Under the pieces are notes generated by a model. The model made no database searches. It had not been told where the DNA came from and was given only the letters and a program-made list of their open reading frames with translations. Shown one piece after another: positions 33,146 to 41,979 of a stretch of DNA of 64,000 nucleotides; position 1 is the first letter of the stretch, and every line of letters begins with the position of its first letter. The DNA comes from JANQJA01 sp047947185. GTDB lineage: Bacteria; Pseudomonadota; Gammaproteobacteria; Pseudomonadales; Azotimanducaceae. Location: contig CP170502.1 of assembly GCA_047947185.1 (NCBI GenBank), forward strand, positions 5,146,001 to 5,210,000, in the 5' to 3' direction. Made by a program: the position numbers and the translations under genes.

Positions 33146-33709
33146 ATGAGCGAGTCGCCAATGACCATGGAAGTGAAACCCTGGGAGCGGAAGTCCAGCA
33201 GAATGCTGGCGGACTGCCGGATCTTCAGCCTGTTTGAATCTACAGCCGTCTCTCCTGTCACCAGCAAGGAGCACGACTTTTACTATATTGAAACCGGCGA
33301 CTGGGTGAACGTGGTGCCGGTAACGCCCGCCAACGAACTGGTATGCATACGCCAGTTCCGCCATGGCAACGAGGAGATCACGATTGAAATCCCCGGGGGC
33401 ATGGTGGATCTGGGGGAAGCGCCGTCGGCGGCGGCGGCGCGGGAGTGCCTGGAAGAAACGGGTTATGAAGCCGGTGAGCTGGTGTCACTGGGTGTGTTGT
33501 CCCCCAACCCGGCCCTGTTTCCGAACCGGCTGCATACCTTTCTTGCACCCAATGTGAAACGGGTGGGTGATGTCGCAAACACCTCAACCGAACACACCGA
33601 GGTCCAACTGATCCCCATGGCGCAATTGCCCGAGTTCCTGGTTTCCGGTGAGATTGACCACGCGCTGGTGGTCGCCACCCTCTGGCGGATGTTGTACTTC
33701 CTGAAATAG
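33146..33709 (+). CDS. NUDIX hydrolase (ADP-ribose pyrophosphatase-like)
   Basis: A 187-residue protein with a perfect NUDIX box, GGMVDLGEAPSAAAARECLEETGY in pattern (Gly, five residues, Glu, seven residues, Arg-Glu, Glu-Glu, Gly). The preceding strand VVPVTPANELVCIRQFRHGNEEI is typical of ADP-ribose or nucleoside-diphosphate-sugar hydrolases, so I favour that group over MutT. It starts at ATG 33146; an internal ATG follows after six codons. It is convergent with P450, with eight bases between the stops. Confidence 0.88.
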   Translation: MSESPMTMEVKPWERKSSRMLADCRIFSLFESTAVSPVTSKEHDFYYIETGDWVNVVPVTPANELVCIRQFRHGNEEITIEIPGGMVDLGEAPSAAAARECLEETGYEAGELVSLGVLSPNPALFPNRLHTFLAPNVKRVGDVANTSTEHTEVQLIPMAQLPEFLVSGEIDHALVVATLWRMLYFLK

Positions 33710-33717
33710 CTGGCCTG

Positions 33718-35019
33718 TTACCTGGCGTGCAGCTTCACCGGCATGGAGGCATAACCTTTCACAAAAGAAGAGCCGACGCGAACGGGGTCGCCGGTGACTT
33801 CAATATTGCGGAAGCGCTTGTGGGCCTCTTCCCAGAGGATGCGCAGCTGCATTTCACCCAGGCGGTTACCCATGCAGCGGTGGATGCCAAATCCAAACGA
33901 TACGTGTCCCCGGGCATCCTTGCGATCGATGATGAATTGATTGGGGTCATCAGCAAAACCCATGGGGTCGCGGTTGCCCGAGACATACCACATCAGCACG
34001 CGATCACCCTTTTTGATTTTTTTTCCGCGCAGTTCGGTGTCAACAAGCGCGGTCCTGCGCATGTAGGCAAGCGGCGTCTGGTAACGGATGACCTCGGGTA
34101 CCATACCCGGAATCAGGTCGGGGTTGTCGTTCAGCTTCCGGTACTGGTCCGGGTTCTGGTTGAGAAACAGCACGCTCCCGGTCATGGAATTGCGGGTGGT
34201 ATCGTTACCGCCCACAATCAGCAGGATCAAATTGCCAAGGTATTCCATGGGCTGCATGTTGCGGGTGGATTCACCGTGGGCCAGCATGGAGATGAGGTCA
34301 GTGCGCGGTGGCTCATTGATGCGGGCATTCCATAGATTGGTGAAGTATTCAAGGCATTCGATCAGTTCTGCCCGGCGTTGCTCCTCACTCTCAATGACAC
34401 CTTCAGCGGCCGTTGCCACGTCAGACCAGCGGGTCAGCTTGCGTCGGTCTTCAATCGGGAAATCGAAAAGTGTGGCCAGCATGAGTGTCGTCAGTTCAAT
34501 TGAGACATTGTCGACCCAGTCAAACTCCTCACCGATGGGCAGGCCGTCCAGCACCTTCCGGGTACGCTCACGGATGATCGGTTCAAAGTTGGCCAGGTTG
34601 CGCGGTGCAACCGCGGGGGCCACGTCTCGGCGCTGCAGGTCATGTCGTGGCGGGTCCATGGCAATGAACATGGGCAGGGGGAAATCTTCATCCATGTCGT
34701 CCACCACAATACTGCCCTCGGACGAGAAAATCTGGTGATTGGTGTCGACATAGCGGATGTCGTCGTAGCGTGTCACGTTCCAGAATTCGTAGGGCTGGTC
34801 GAGTCCCTCGATGTTGAGTGACTCAAGATGGACGGGGTCTTCTGCTCGCAGCCGTTCGAAATAGCCGAGATGTGTGTCATTAAAAAAGAGATCGGGGCGG
34901 ATCAGGTTGATCTCGTTCAGCGGAACGGATTTTGGGTCCCTGAAGGCCTGGCTGTCTCCGTCTGCCGGTCGAAAGGTACCGGCCCTGGGCGTTGTCGTTT
35001 CCGGTGTTGATTCACTCAT
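33718..35019 (-). CDS. Cytochrome P450
   Basis: A 433-residue soluble P450. I start at ATG 35019 (MSESTPETTT); an ATG five codons earlier would also work. Motifs in order: I-helix VGGNDTTRN, the ExxR pair EVIRYQTP, and the haem loop GHVSFGFGIHRCMGNRLGE with the haem-ligand Cys. Class I P450s of this type need a ferredoxin and reductase, which are not encoded nearby. The pattern is close to bacterial P450s that hydroxylate terpenes, steroids or alkanes, but the substrate is not fixed by sequence. It belongs with the other CoA-type degradation genes of the window. Confidence 0.93.
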   Translation of the reverse strand: MSESTPETTTPRAGTFRPADGDSQAFRDPKSVPLNEINLIRPDLFFNDTHLGYFERLRAEDPVHLESLNIEGLDQPYEFWNVTRYDDIRYVDTNHQIFSSEGSIVVDDMDEDFPLPMFIAMDPPRHDLQRRDVAPAVAPRNLANFEPIIRERTRKVLDGLPIGEEFDWVDNVSIELTTLMLATLFDFPIEDRRKLTRWSDVATAAEGVIESEEQRRAELIECLEYFTNLWNARINEPPRTDLISMLAHGESTRNMQPMEYLGNLILLIVGGNDTTRNSMTGSVLFLNQNPDQYRKLNDNPDLIPGMVPEVIRYQTPLAYMRRTALVDTELRGKKIKKGDRVLMWYVSGNRDPMGFADDPNQFIIDRKDARGHVSFGFGIHRCMGNRLGEMQLRILWEEAHKRFRNIEVTGDPVRVGSSFVKGYASMPVKLHAR

Positions 35020-35090
35020 GCCTGAAACCTCCATCCTGGCATTTTAAAGGGATCAGGATACCTGCCAGAGAGATGCTTCGCCAGTCAACG

Positions 35091-35194
35091 CCTCCGCCGG
35101 CCGCACCTCAGCCGGCCGCACCTCAGCCGGTCGCACCTTGCCGGCCGCACCTCAGCCGGCCGCACCTTGCCGGCCGCACCTCCGCCGGCCGCAC
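35091..35194. repeat. GC-rich 14/15-bp tandem array
   Basis: Six units of 14 or 15 bases lie head to tail: three of CCGCACCTCAGCCGG, two of the 14-base form (C/T)CGCACCTTGCCGG and one of CCGCACCTCCGCCGG. Each junction forms the palindromic GCCGGCCGC. The mix of lengths breaks any reading frame, so it is not coding. The array touches the stop codon of the upstream membrane-protein gene and lies before the P450 start. Confidence 0.9.
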
Positions 35195-36435
35195 TATGAT
35201 CCGCCGCTGCGATGATAATGCGCCAGCAGGTTTTGTACCCGACGGAATCTGTCCGGCTGCACCAGGCCCTTGCGGGTCCGGACTTTGCGGAACAAGGAGT
35301 CTGCCAGCGCCATGTTGTCCAGGTGACAGGCCATGTCCGCGCCTATGAGCAGCGCCTGCCGGCTTTTCGGGTGCCCCGGGAAGTCGTCGTCAAAATGTTT
35401 CAGGGTATCGAGAATGATTCGCCGCTGGGCATCCGTACTGGCCGTTTCTGCCAGTCGCAGCACGGTTTCGCCGGAGGCCAGGCGATAGTTGCCTGCTTCG
35501 CAGGCCTGGATGTCTGCATAGATGCGCCAGGCCTGTTCGGTATTCGATTCGGTCAATCGCGCCAGGTAACCCTGGGCAAGCTTGTGCGCGAGGGTCCGGT
35601 CCGTCCAGCCACGGAGTTCATCGTAAAACAGGTGTTCAGTGGCGTACCTGTCCTTTTTCAGACGCGGCTCAAGGATTTCCCAGGCTTTGTTGTAGCGATT
35701 TGCCCGTGAATGTTCCAGCACTGGCACCAGGAATTCCTGGCGTTCAAGGTGTTCAGCGCGCCGGGTTGCAGCGTTTCTCTGTTCGTCACTGTCCATGGTC
35801 TTGAGTCCCAGTTCCAGGCGGCGGACATGGAGCAGGGCGCCCGTGCAGCGGCACAGCAACAGGGTCAGGTAGATGGCAGTGCTGCCCAGCAGGACAGTGC
35901 CAGGGATACTGGCCAGCAAGGGCAAATGGGTGCCAGCAGTGAGCAGGGTCAACAGCAGGGCGCTTAGCAGAAGGAGGCGCAATCCTGCCATGTTCAGTCC
36001 CATCTGCCGGATGAACTGCCACATAAAGAGTGGATTCAGCGTGGTTGCGAGCGAGTGGCGCATGGCAATGCTCGCCAGCAGGGCGGGAAAAATCAGCAGC
36101 GTGAGGAAGTCGGCAAGGATCACCAGGTCCGGCGGCGCCAGGGTTCTCGCAGCACTGAGGCCAATGCAGATACCCAGCAGGGCATAGACACGGCCATCTT
36201 TCATGCCACCCATGGTAAGCGGAGGTACCTTGTTCGCACCCAGCGCGGTCGATTCAACGACGTTGAGGCAGAACTGGAGGAACGGCAGGCCAAAAATGAC
36301 CCACCAGATGCCCGAGATGAGCCAGACCGGAGTGAACCTGGCCACAATCAGAAGACCGGAAAGAATAATCGAGTAGAACAGCCAGATCAGCCAGACTTCA
36401 GTCTGGCGCACAAACATGAAGATCGGTGGTGACAT
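35194..36435 (-). CDS. Orphan multi-spanning membrane protein with helical cytoplasmic tail
   Basis: A 413-residue protein of no recognised family. About six or seven hydrophobic helices fill the first ~195 residues (IWLFYSIILSGLLIVARF, and LLLLSALLLTLLTAGTHLPLL among them). They are followed by a soluble, TPR-like helical C-terminal half (residues about 210-410, for example LAHKLAQGYLARLTESNTEQAW). The same strand carries the Bax-like gene just upstream, 12 bases from its stop, so the two are probably co-transcribed. A tandem array abuts the 3' end. The function cannot be named; a helical tail of this kind often serves in protein binding. Confidence 0.68.
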   Translation of the reverse strand: MSPPIFMFVRQTEVWLIWLFYSIILSGLLIVARFTPVWLISGIWWVIFGLPFLQFCLNVVESTALGANKVPPLTMGGMKDGRVYALLGICIGLSAARTLAPPDLVILADFLTLLIFPALLASIAMRHSLATTLNPLFMWQFIRQMGLNMAGLRLLLLSALLLTLLTAGTHLPLLASIPGTVLLGSTAIYLTLLLCRCTGALLHVRRLELGLKTMDSDEQRNAATRRAEHLERQEFLVPVLEHSRANRYNKAWEILEPRLKKDRYATEHLFYDELRGWTDRTLAHKLAQGYLARLTESNTEQAWRIYADIQACEAGNYRLASGETVLRLAETASTDAQRRIILDTLKHFDDDFPGHPKSRQALLIGADMACHLDNMALADSLFRKVRTRKGLVQPDRFRRVQNLLAHYHRSGGS

Positions 36436-36446
36436 GAAAGTTTCGC

Positions 36447-37265
36447 CTAGTCTTCAGGCAGCAGGGCAGCATAGTCGAGGGTGTACTCATGCAGTCTGTT
36501 CACCCGAATCATTGCCTGTATCTCGTCAACGTACTCGCCGCCACGCTCGGAGTAGCGGATCAGTCCTTCAGCCAGCGCGTTGCCACGAATGGTTTTGCCG
36601 GACAGGCGCAATGTCTCACGTGTTTGCCGCAGTTCCGTGTAGGCGCGATGGGTGTTGATGGTGTGCAGGTAGTAACCTACGCCGTCAGCAACCGTCGCAA
36701 ACAGCCGCACCTCGTGGGTCAGATCATCATCCCGCAAGCGCGGCGTCAGACCGCAGCCAGGATCAAAACACCAGATGCCAAAAAAATTCCTGGCCGAGAC
36801 TGCAAACCTGGAGGTGCCCCAGGCTGATTCGTTGGCTGCCTGGGCCAGAATAAGTGACGCCGGCACCACGTCAATTCTGCGTTTGAGCTCGGTCAGTGCT
36901 GCATCATCCCCGGCATCAGTCAGGTCGACACCATAGCGGTCGGCGAGGGTCTGGAGTTGTTCCCGCTGTATGACAGAGAGGGCGTTTTTGCGTGCCAGGT
37001 CAATCAGCGGCAGCAGGGCCAGCCGCTCTTCCATTACCGCAGCGTTGGCGTTTCTCACCATGGGAAGGAGATAGTCAAAAAATGCCCGTTTTTTGGTCTT
37101 GACGTCGCGAATGCTGCCAAAATCAGGTTGTTCTTCCGGTAGGGGCAGGCGGTCGATAACTACCGGCGGCCAGTCTGCCATCGGTTCGGGAGATTCGGAT
37201 GAGGGCCGCCACAGGGCAACGATGACAATAATCGCAACCAGCACCCAGAGGGCCGCGCCCAACAT
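36447..37265 (-). CDS. Bax-like glucosaminidase-domain protein
   Basis: A 272-residue protein with one N-terminal membrane helix (residues about 3-19, LGAALWVLVAIIVIVAL) and a periplasmic domain. The domain shows the glucosaminidase pattern of the Bax/FlgJ group: LAQAANESAWGTSRFA, with the catalytic-type Glu, then NFFGIWCFDPGCGL and LTHEVRLFATVADGVGYYLHTINTHRAY. Such enzymes cut peptidoglycan glycan strands. E. coli Bax has the same length, near 274 residues. It precedes the orphan membrane protein by 12 bases. Confidence 0.85.
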   Translation of the reverse strand: MLGAALWVLVAIIVIVALWRPSSESPEPMADWPPVVIDRLPLPEEQPDFGSIRDVKTKKRAFFDYLLPMVRNANAAVMEERLALLPLIDLARKNALSVIQREQLQTLADRYGVDLTDAGDDAALTELKRRIDVVPASLILAQAANESAWGTSRFAVSARNFFGIWCFDPGCGLTPRLRDDDLTHEVRLFATVADGVGYYLHTINTHRAYTELRQTRETLRLSGKTIRGNALAEGLIRYSERGGEYVDEIQAMIRVNRLHEYTLDYAALLPED

Positions 37266-37515
37266 AAGCCTGTTTCGATAGGTGATGTTAATGCCTCTCG
37301 GGTATTGGTAACGCGCCAGGCGAAAAGTATCTCATGGAAAACCAGGGGCCGCACCTGGGCCCGCCTGCTGTGCCGTTCCGATAACCTGTAGATTACCTTC
37401 TGGCGGCTATCGTCTCACCGGCGCTAAACCGATCAGAAACGGTATCATGGGCCCCTCCGGGAAAGGGCAATTCCGTTGTCTGCTGTTCAGGCCGCCGTGT
37501 GGCTGGTCCGCAACG

Positions 37516-38682
37516 CTAGTCCTTAGGCAGTCCGAGGATCCGCTCGCCAATAATGTTCTTCTGGATGTTGGGTGTCCCGCCACCGATCACCACGTTGGGC
37601 CAGTCCAGGGCATCCGCGGCCCACTTGCCGCCGTCAACCGCGCCCTCCTGGCCAGATTGCTGCAGTCCAGCCTGGCCCAGGACTTCCAGCGCAAAATCGC
37701 CCATTTCAACCTCAAGGTCCGCCCTGTGCAGCTTGTTCACGGACGTTTCACTGGAGAGGGGTTCACCCTTGATCTGGCGCGTCAGGTAACGTAACCCGTT
37801 AAGCCGCATGGCTTCTATCCTGGCCTCAAAGCGGGCAACTGTTCGCCTTACCCTGGGGTCTTCACTGGCGGGTTTGCCGTTGCGCAAGGTCTTTTTCATC
37901 AGTGCCTTGATGCCCTCCAGCTTTTCGTACATGGCAGTCACTTCGCCGATGCTGGAACGCTCGTTGGCCAGTGAAGAAATGGTGACCGCCCAGCCTTTGC
38001 CCTCATCACCCAGTCGGTTTTCGACCGGCACCCTGACGTTGTCAAAAAATATCTGGGCGAATACCTTGCCGCCTGCCATGTTTTCAATGGGGCGGATCTC
38101 GATGCCGGGACTCGAGAGGTCCACGAGCAGCGCGGTAATGCCATCGTGCTTGTTCCGGGTATCACCAAAATTGTCGGTTCTGACCAGCATGGAAATCCAG
38201 CTGGCAAAAGGTGCAAGACTGGTCCAGATTTTTGTCCCGTTGATCACATAGCTGTCGCCATCCCGCTCGGCTTTACACTGCAGGGCAGCCAGGTCGCTGC
38301 CAACGTTGGGCTCGGAATAGCCGGTGCACCAGTGGTACTTGCTGTCCAGGATGTCGGGAATGAAGCGCTTTTTCTGTTCCTCGGTACCATACTGGATAAT
38401 GCCGGGGCCGACCCAGGCGAGACCCATCATGCAGGTGCCAAGCGGTGGTGCCTTGCGCCTGGCCATTTCCTCCTTGAGGATCACCTGCTGCATGATGTCG
38501 CCCCCGCCACCGCCAACTTCCCGCGGCCAGGAGAATCCAACCCAGCGTTTTTCCCTGACCTTGCGCAGCCACTCGTTCATGAAGTCGCCGCCGCGTTCAT
38601 GCCGGGGCGGCAGGTTCTCGTCAAGGAACTGTCTTACCTCGGCGCGGAAAGCCTGTTCTTCGCTTGTGTATTCAAAATCCAT
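37516..38682 (-). CDS. Acyl-CoA dehydrogenase (large-type subunit)
   Basis: A 388-residue flavoenzyme with the three ACAD domains. Marks include FSWPREVGGGGGDIMQQVI early, GYSEPNVGSDLAALQCKAERDGDSY in the middle, and the closing GTPNIQKNIIGERILGLPKD. These enzymes form alpha,beta-unsaturated acyl-CoA. It is the downstream gene of an ACAD pair: the 369-residue partner lies 21 bases upstream. Paired ACADs of unequal sequence usually build alpha2-beta2 enzymes on bulky substrates such as steroid or terpenoid side chains. The substrate here is inferred, not shown. Confidence 0.92.
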   Translation of the reverse strand: MDFEYTSEEQAFRAEVRQFLDENLPPRHERGGDFMNEWLRKVREKRWVGFSWPREVGGGGGDIMQQVILKEEMARRKAPPLGTCMMGLAWVGPGIIQYGTEEQKKRFIPDILDSKYHWCTGYSEPNVGSDLAALQCKAERDGDSYVINGTKIWTSLAPFASWISMLVRTDNFGDTRNKHDGITALLVDLSSPGIEIRPIENMAGGKVFAQIFFDNVRVPVENRLGDEGKGWAVTISSLANERSSIGEVTAMYEKLEGIKALMKKTLRNGKPASEDPRVRRTVARFEARIEAMRLNGLRYLTRQIKGEPLSSETSVNKLHRADLEVEMGDFALEVLGQAGLQQSGQEGAVDGGKWAADALDWPNVVIGGGTPNIQKNIIGERILGLPKD

Positions 38683-38703
38683 GATCTGTCTCCGGGAAAC
38701 TGT

Positions 38704-39813
38704 CTAGTAAGCGCCAATCAATGCCACGCGTTCATAGTGATAGTCGGCATCACCGAACATGGGCCGCGCCCACTTGGAGCGCTTGAGGTAGAGCTGCACG
38801 TCATATTCCGCCGTAAAGCCAATGGCACCATGGAGCTGAACCCCGTTGATTCCGATCCCCGCAAAAGCTTCCGAAGCGTAGGCTTTTGCCAACGAGGCCG
38901 AGCGGGGGAGGGAATCCGGTTGTTCGTCTACCGTCCAGGCGGCGTAATACAGCAGCGATTTGAACGACTCAACATCAACATACATTTCTGCCAGTCGGTG
39001 CTTGACGCCCTGGTACTTGCCGATGGGGTTGTCAAACTGAATCCGCTCGTTGGCGTAGGCTGTCGTCATGTTCAGCACCGCCTCGGCAGCACCAACCATC
39101 TCGGCCGTCACGGCGACGCAGGCCTTGTCAAAAATCCGCGCCAGCGCTGCCTCGGTCATCGGGATTAATTGAGAATCCTGCAGGCTGACATTCTCAAGCT
39201 GGAGCGAGCCGGTGCGCTTGGTCCGGTCCATGGTGGGCGAACTGGTGGCGCTGACACCCTCACTGGCTTTTTCCACCAGCGCCAGGAACAGTTCGCCGTC
39301 GATCCTGCAGCCCACCAAAAACAGGTCAGCGGCGCCCGCGTCCTGGACAAAAGGTTTAGTGCCGCTCAGCAGGATTGAGTTACCTTGCTTGCTGGCTGCC
39401 AGGGTCACGTTGCCCGCAACCGGGGCAGACACATCATCCAGCACCGCCAGGGTGCCGATGCGGGTACCTGTGGCGAGACCCGGCAGTAACTGTTTCTGCT
39501 GGGCCGGGCTTCCGAGTTCGCTGATGGTTGCTGCCGCCAGGGTGCTGGAGATAAAAGGTGACGGATAAAGCGAACGCCCCATTTCCTCCAGCAGGACGAT
39601 CAGGTCCACCCAACCCATGCCGACCCCGCCATGCGCCGGTGGGACCACAAGCCCCAGCCAGCCGAGACTGGCCATGTGTTGCCAGTGTCCGGCATCATAG
39701 CCGGCCTCCGTGTGCATGATAGTGCGTACGGCCTCGCTTGATGCGTGCTCGTTCAGGAACCGGCGCACCTGGTCGCGCAGCAAGTCCTGTTCTTCTGTAA
39801 ATCCAAAGTTCAT
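38704..39813 (-). CDS. Acyl-CoA dehydrogenase (partner subunit)
   Basis: A 369-residue ACAD starting at ATG 39813 (MNFGFTEEQDLLRDQVRRF), the normal family start. A frame open for 75 further codons upstream is an overlap with the next gene's antisense and is not used. It shows LASLGWLGLVVPPAHGGVGM and ERIQFDNPIGKYQGVKHRLAEMYVD, then NGVQLHGAIGFTAEYDVQLYLKR. It precedes the other ACAD by 21 bases and lies 52 bases after the MSOX-type oxidase, on the same strand. The two are a likely heteromeric enzyme; the flavin-binding and base residues should be divided between the partners. Confidence 0.9.
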   Translation of the reverse strand: MNFGFTEEQDLLRDQVRRFLNEHASSEAVRTIMHTEAGYDAGHWQHMASLGWLGLVVPPAHGGVGMGWVDLIVLLEEMGRSLYPSPFISSTLAAATISELGSPAQQKQLLPGLATGTRIGTLAVLDDVSAPVAGNVTLAASKQGNSILLSGTKPFVQDAGAADLFLVGCRIDGELFLALVEKASEGVSATSSPTMDRTKRTGSLQLENVSLQDSQLIPMTEAALARIFDKACVAVTAEMVGAAEAVLNMTTAYANERIQFDNPIGKYQGVKHRLAEMYVDVESFKSLLYYAAWTVDEQPDSLPRSASLAKAYASEAFAGIGINGVQLHGAIGFTAEYDVQLYLKRSKWARPMFGDADYHYERVALIGAY

Positions 39814-39865
39814 TGTCTGCCTGCCCTTGTTTGTCCCGTGGTGCGAGTGTAACGGTATGGTTGCG

Positions 39866-41008
39866 CTAGTGCATCCCGGGCAGGCGTAGTGGCGACAGGA
39901 AATCGATGGCATGCCGGGTGCTACCCTCAAGGCTGAGGTCAGCCATAATTTCCCCCAGCACCGTGGCAAATTTGAAACCGTGACCGGACAACCCGGCCAC
40001 AACATGGACGTTGTCAAACCCCGGGTAGGGACCAACAATAAAGTGGCCGTCAGGACTCATGGTATACATACAGGTCGTGTGGTGATTCAGCTGGTGTCCG
40101 GCCCGGGGCAGGTAGTTTTTCAGCGCAAGCGTGACGGCCTCAAGCTCATTGGTGTCAACATGGCGGTCGAGTGCTTCCGGTGCAGATAGCGGGCGTCCGC
40201 CGCTATGTTCGGCAATCTTGATGCCTTTACTATCCATGGCGGGAAAACCATAGAAGGTCCGGTGACCCTGTTCAAACAGGAATGCGGGGCAACCATTTTC
40301 CAATTGATAGCAGGCATCACCCGGTTCGAACCAGAACAGCGCCTTGCGCAACAGGTGCAGGTGCGGCGCCAGTTCGGGCAACGCCTGCCGGGCAAATGGC
40401 CCGGGGGTGATGACCAGGCGATCAGCGGTATAACGTCCCCGGTCTGTTTCCACGATCAACCGGCCCGTTGGCCCGGCATGCCAGTTGAGCATGCGCTCGG
40501 GAATCTGCACGCTTGCACCGGCCTTGACCGCTTCGGCCATTGCCGTGCGAACACAGTCTTCGACGAAGAGGATGCCACCCGATGGATCAAAGATGGCGGC
40601 ATGGTCAACCGGCAGGGCAAAACCGTCAAAGCGTGTGCTGGCATCAGTACTGGAGAGTTGGTCCATGGGCAGTTGATGCTGTGCCGCGGCAGCCAGCATG
40701 CCGCTGATGACTTCCTCGCCGGCAGGGCCGGCCTGCAGGATGCCCGTGCGTGCCAGCAGGGTCTGGCCGGAGACCTTCTCAAGGTCAGCCCAGAGTTCAA
40801 ACGCACGCTGTAAGAGGGGCACATAGTCCGGGTGTTCAAAATAGACCAGGCGTATGGCGCGCGTATCACCATGTGAGCTGCCCCGGTCATGGGCAATCTC
40901 ATACTGGTCGATCCCCAGTACCCGTGCGCCCCTGGCCGCCAGGGCGTAGAGGGCCTGGCTGCCAATTCCCCCCGTGCCCACAACAATACAGTCGAAGTGG
41001 TCTGCCAT
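39866..41008 (-). CDS. Monomeric sarcosine oxidase/N-methyltryptophan oxidase-like flavoenzyme
   Basis: A 380-residue FAD oxidase. It starts with the Rossmann motif CIVVGTGGIGSQALYALAARG and has the family stretch DRGSSHGDTRAIRLVYFEHPDYVPL. Cys313 in TTCMYTMSPDGHFIVG is the residue that holds FAD covalently in the family. Near the end, HVVAGLSGHGFKFATVLGEIMADL is conserved. The enzymes oxidise N-methyl amino acids or pipecolate and make H2O2. The substrate cannot be told between sarcosine, N-methyltryptophan and others. Its start overlaps the stop of the NUDIX gene by one base. Confidence 0.88.
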   Translation of the reverse strand: MADHFDCIVVGTGGIGSQALYALAARGARVLGIDQYEIAHDRGSSHGDTRAIRLVYFEHPDYVPLLQRAFELWADLEKVSGQTLLARTGILQAGPAGEEVISGMLAAAAQHQLPMDQLSSTDASTRFDGFALPVDHAAIFDPSGGILFVEDCVRTAMAEAVKAGASVQIPERMLNWHAGPTGRLIVETDRGRYTADRLVITPGPFARQALPELAPHLHLLRKALFWFEPGDACYQLENGCPAFLFEQGHRTFYGFPAMDSKGIKIAEHSGGRPLSAPEALDRHVDTNELEAVTLALKNYLPRAGHQLNHHTTCMYTMSPDGHFIVGPYPGFDNVHVVAGLSGHGFKFATVLGEIMADLSLEGSTRHAIDFLSPLRLPGMH

Positions 41009-41853
41009 CAGTTGGCCCGCAGGGGCCGCAGTCGCACCCAGCCCGTCTCAATGGTCTCGTCAGCTGTTTCATAACCAGGTTCGCCCGGCAGGATTATCTC
41101 CCGTGCCGCGTTCACCCTGGCGCGCTCGTCAGGCTGGTTGCTGGCTGCTGCCTCAATGACCTCGTCGGCGCTGGTGAATCGGGCAAGGCAGCGGATCATC
41201 CTGAGCGTGGGACTCATCAGCACCATTTCCTCGCGTTCCACCTTGTCGAGGATTGTCTGCGGTGCCAGCCAGCGCGAGTGGATCAGCTCGTTGTCATCAT
41301 GAATGGGTACCTGCTGGCGCGGCATACGGGCAATAAAAAAGCGCGCGTCAAAACGCCTGGGTGGGCCAACCGGGGTAATCCAGCGTGCGATGTAGTGCAT
41401 GATGCCAGCGTCGAGAATCAGGTTTTCTTCTTCCATGATTTCGATGAAGTTCCGGTTGCTGTCATTCACGTCGTCCCGGTGAGTCTGAAAGCGCTGTTTG
41501 GTGGCAGGGGCTTTCAGGTCAATCGGCAGATGGGTGTCGCGGTCGATGGCCAGCAGTACACCGGCTTCCTCAAACGCCTCCCGTATCGCGGCAATGTAGT
41601 AGGCGAGACCACCCCTCGGCAGGTCCAGCAGGCGGCTGGCTTCCGCGTCGGTTCGATGGATGCTCATGTGCTGGAAGACCTCGGGATCGTCAGCGTTGTC
41701 AACCGACCCGCCCGGGAAAACCCACATGCCCCCGGCAAAAACCGTGTTGGCATTGCGTTCCATCATGTAGACCTGCAGGTCGGGTCGATCGTCGACGAGC
41801 ATCACTGTTGCCGCCGGGCGAATTGCAACGTCATCTGAACTGTCATCATTCAT
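41008..41853 (-). CDS. NUDIX-fold hydrolase, distant
   Basis: A 281-residue protein with a partial NUDIX box, GGLAYYIAAIREAFEEAGVLLAI: the REAFEEAG half is intact, but the first Glu is not in the standard place. The N-terminal DDRPDLQVYMMERNANTVFAGGMWVFPGG strand fits the fold. Larger NUDIX members of this type are often CoA- or NADH-pyrophosphatases. It overlaps the MSOX-type gene by one base and is divergent from the next gene, with a 126-base gap. Confidence 0.82.
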   Translation of the reverse strand: MNDDSSDDVAIRPAATVMLVDDRPDLQVYMMERNANTVFAGGMWVFPGGSVDNADDPEVFQHMSIHRTDAEASRLLDLPRGGLAYYIAAIREAFEEAGVLLAIDRDTHLPIDLKAPATKQRFQTHRDDVNDSNRNFIEIMEEENLILDAGIMHYIARWITPVGPPRRFDARFFIARMPRQQVPIHDDNELIHSRWLAPQTILDKVEREEMVLMSPTLRMIRCLARFTSADEVIEAAASNQPDERARVNAAREIILPGEPGYETADETIETGWVRLRPLRAN

Positions 41854-41979
41854 GGCCAGGTCGCCTTGTGCCGGGTGTCGTCAAGAGTACCTGCTTTGTC
41901 GAATAAGTGCATATGTGATTGAGCACTGCGGGACAGGCGGTTAAGCTGCCACCGAAATGACCGGCCGCGGGAGTGGCAA

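Noticed and set aside
35091..35194. Possible CRISPR array
   Set aside because: Units are 14-15 bases with no spacers between them, and there is no cas gene; it is a simple tandem repeat.
38146..39168. 340-codon plus-strand open frame over the acyl-CoA dehydrogenase genes
   Set aside because: Antisense to two clear ACAD genes and without recognisable motifs.
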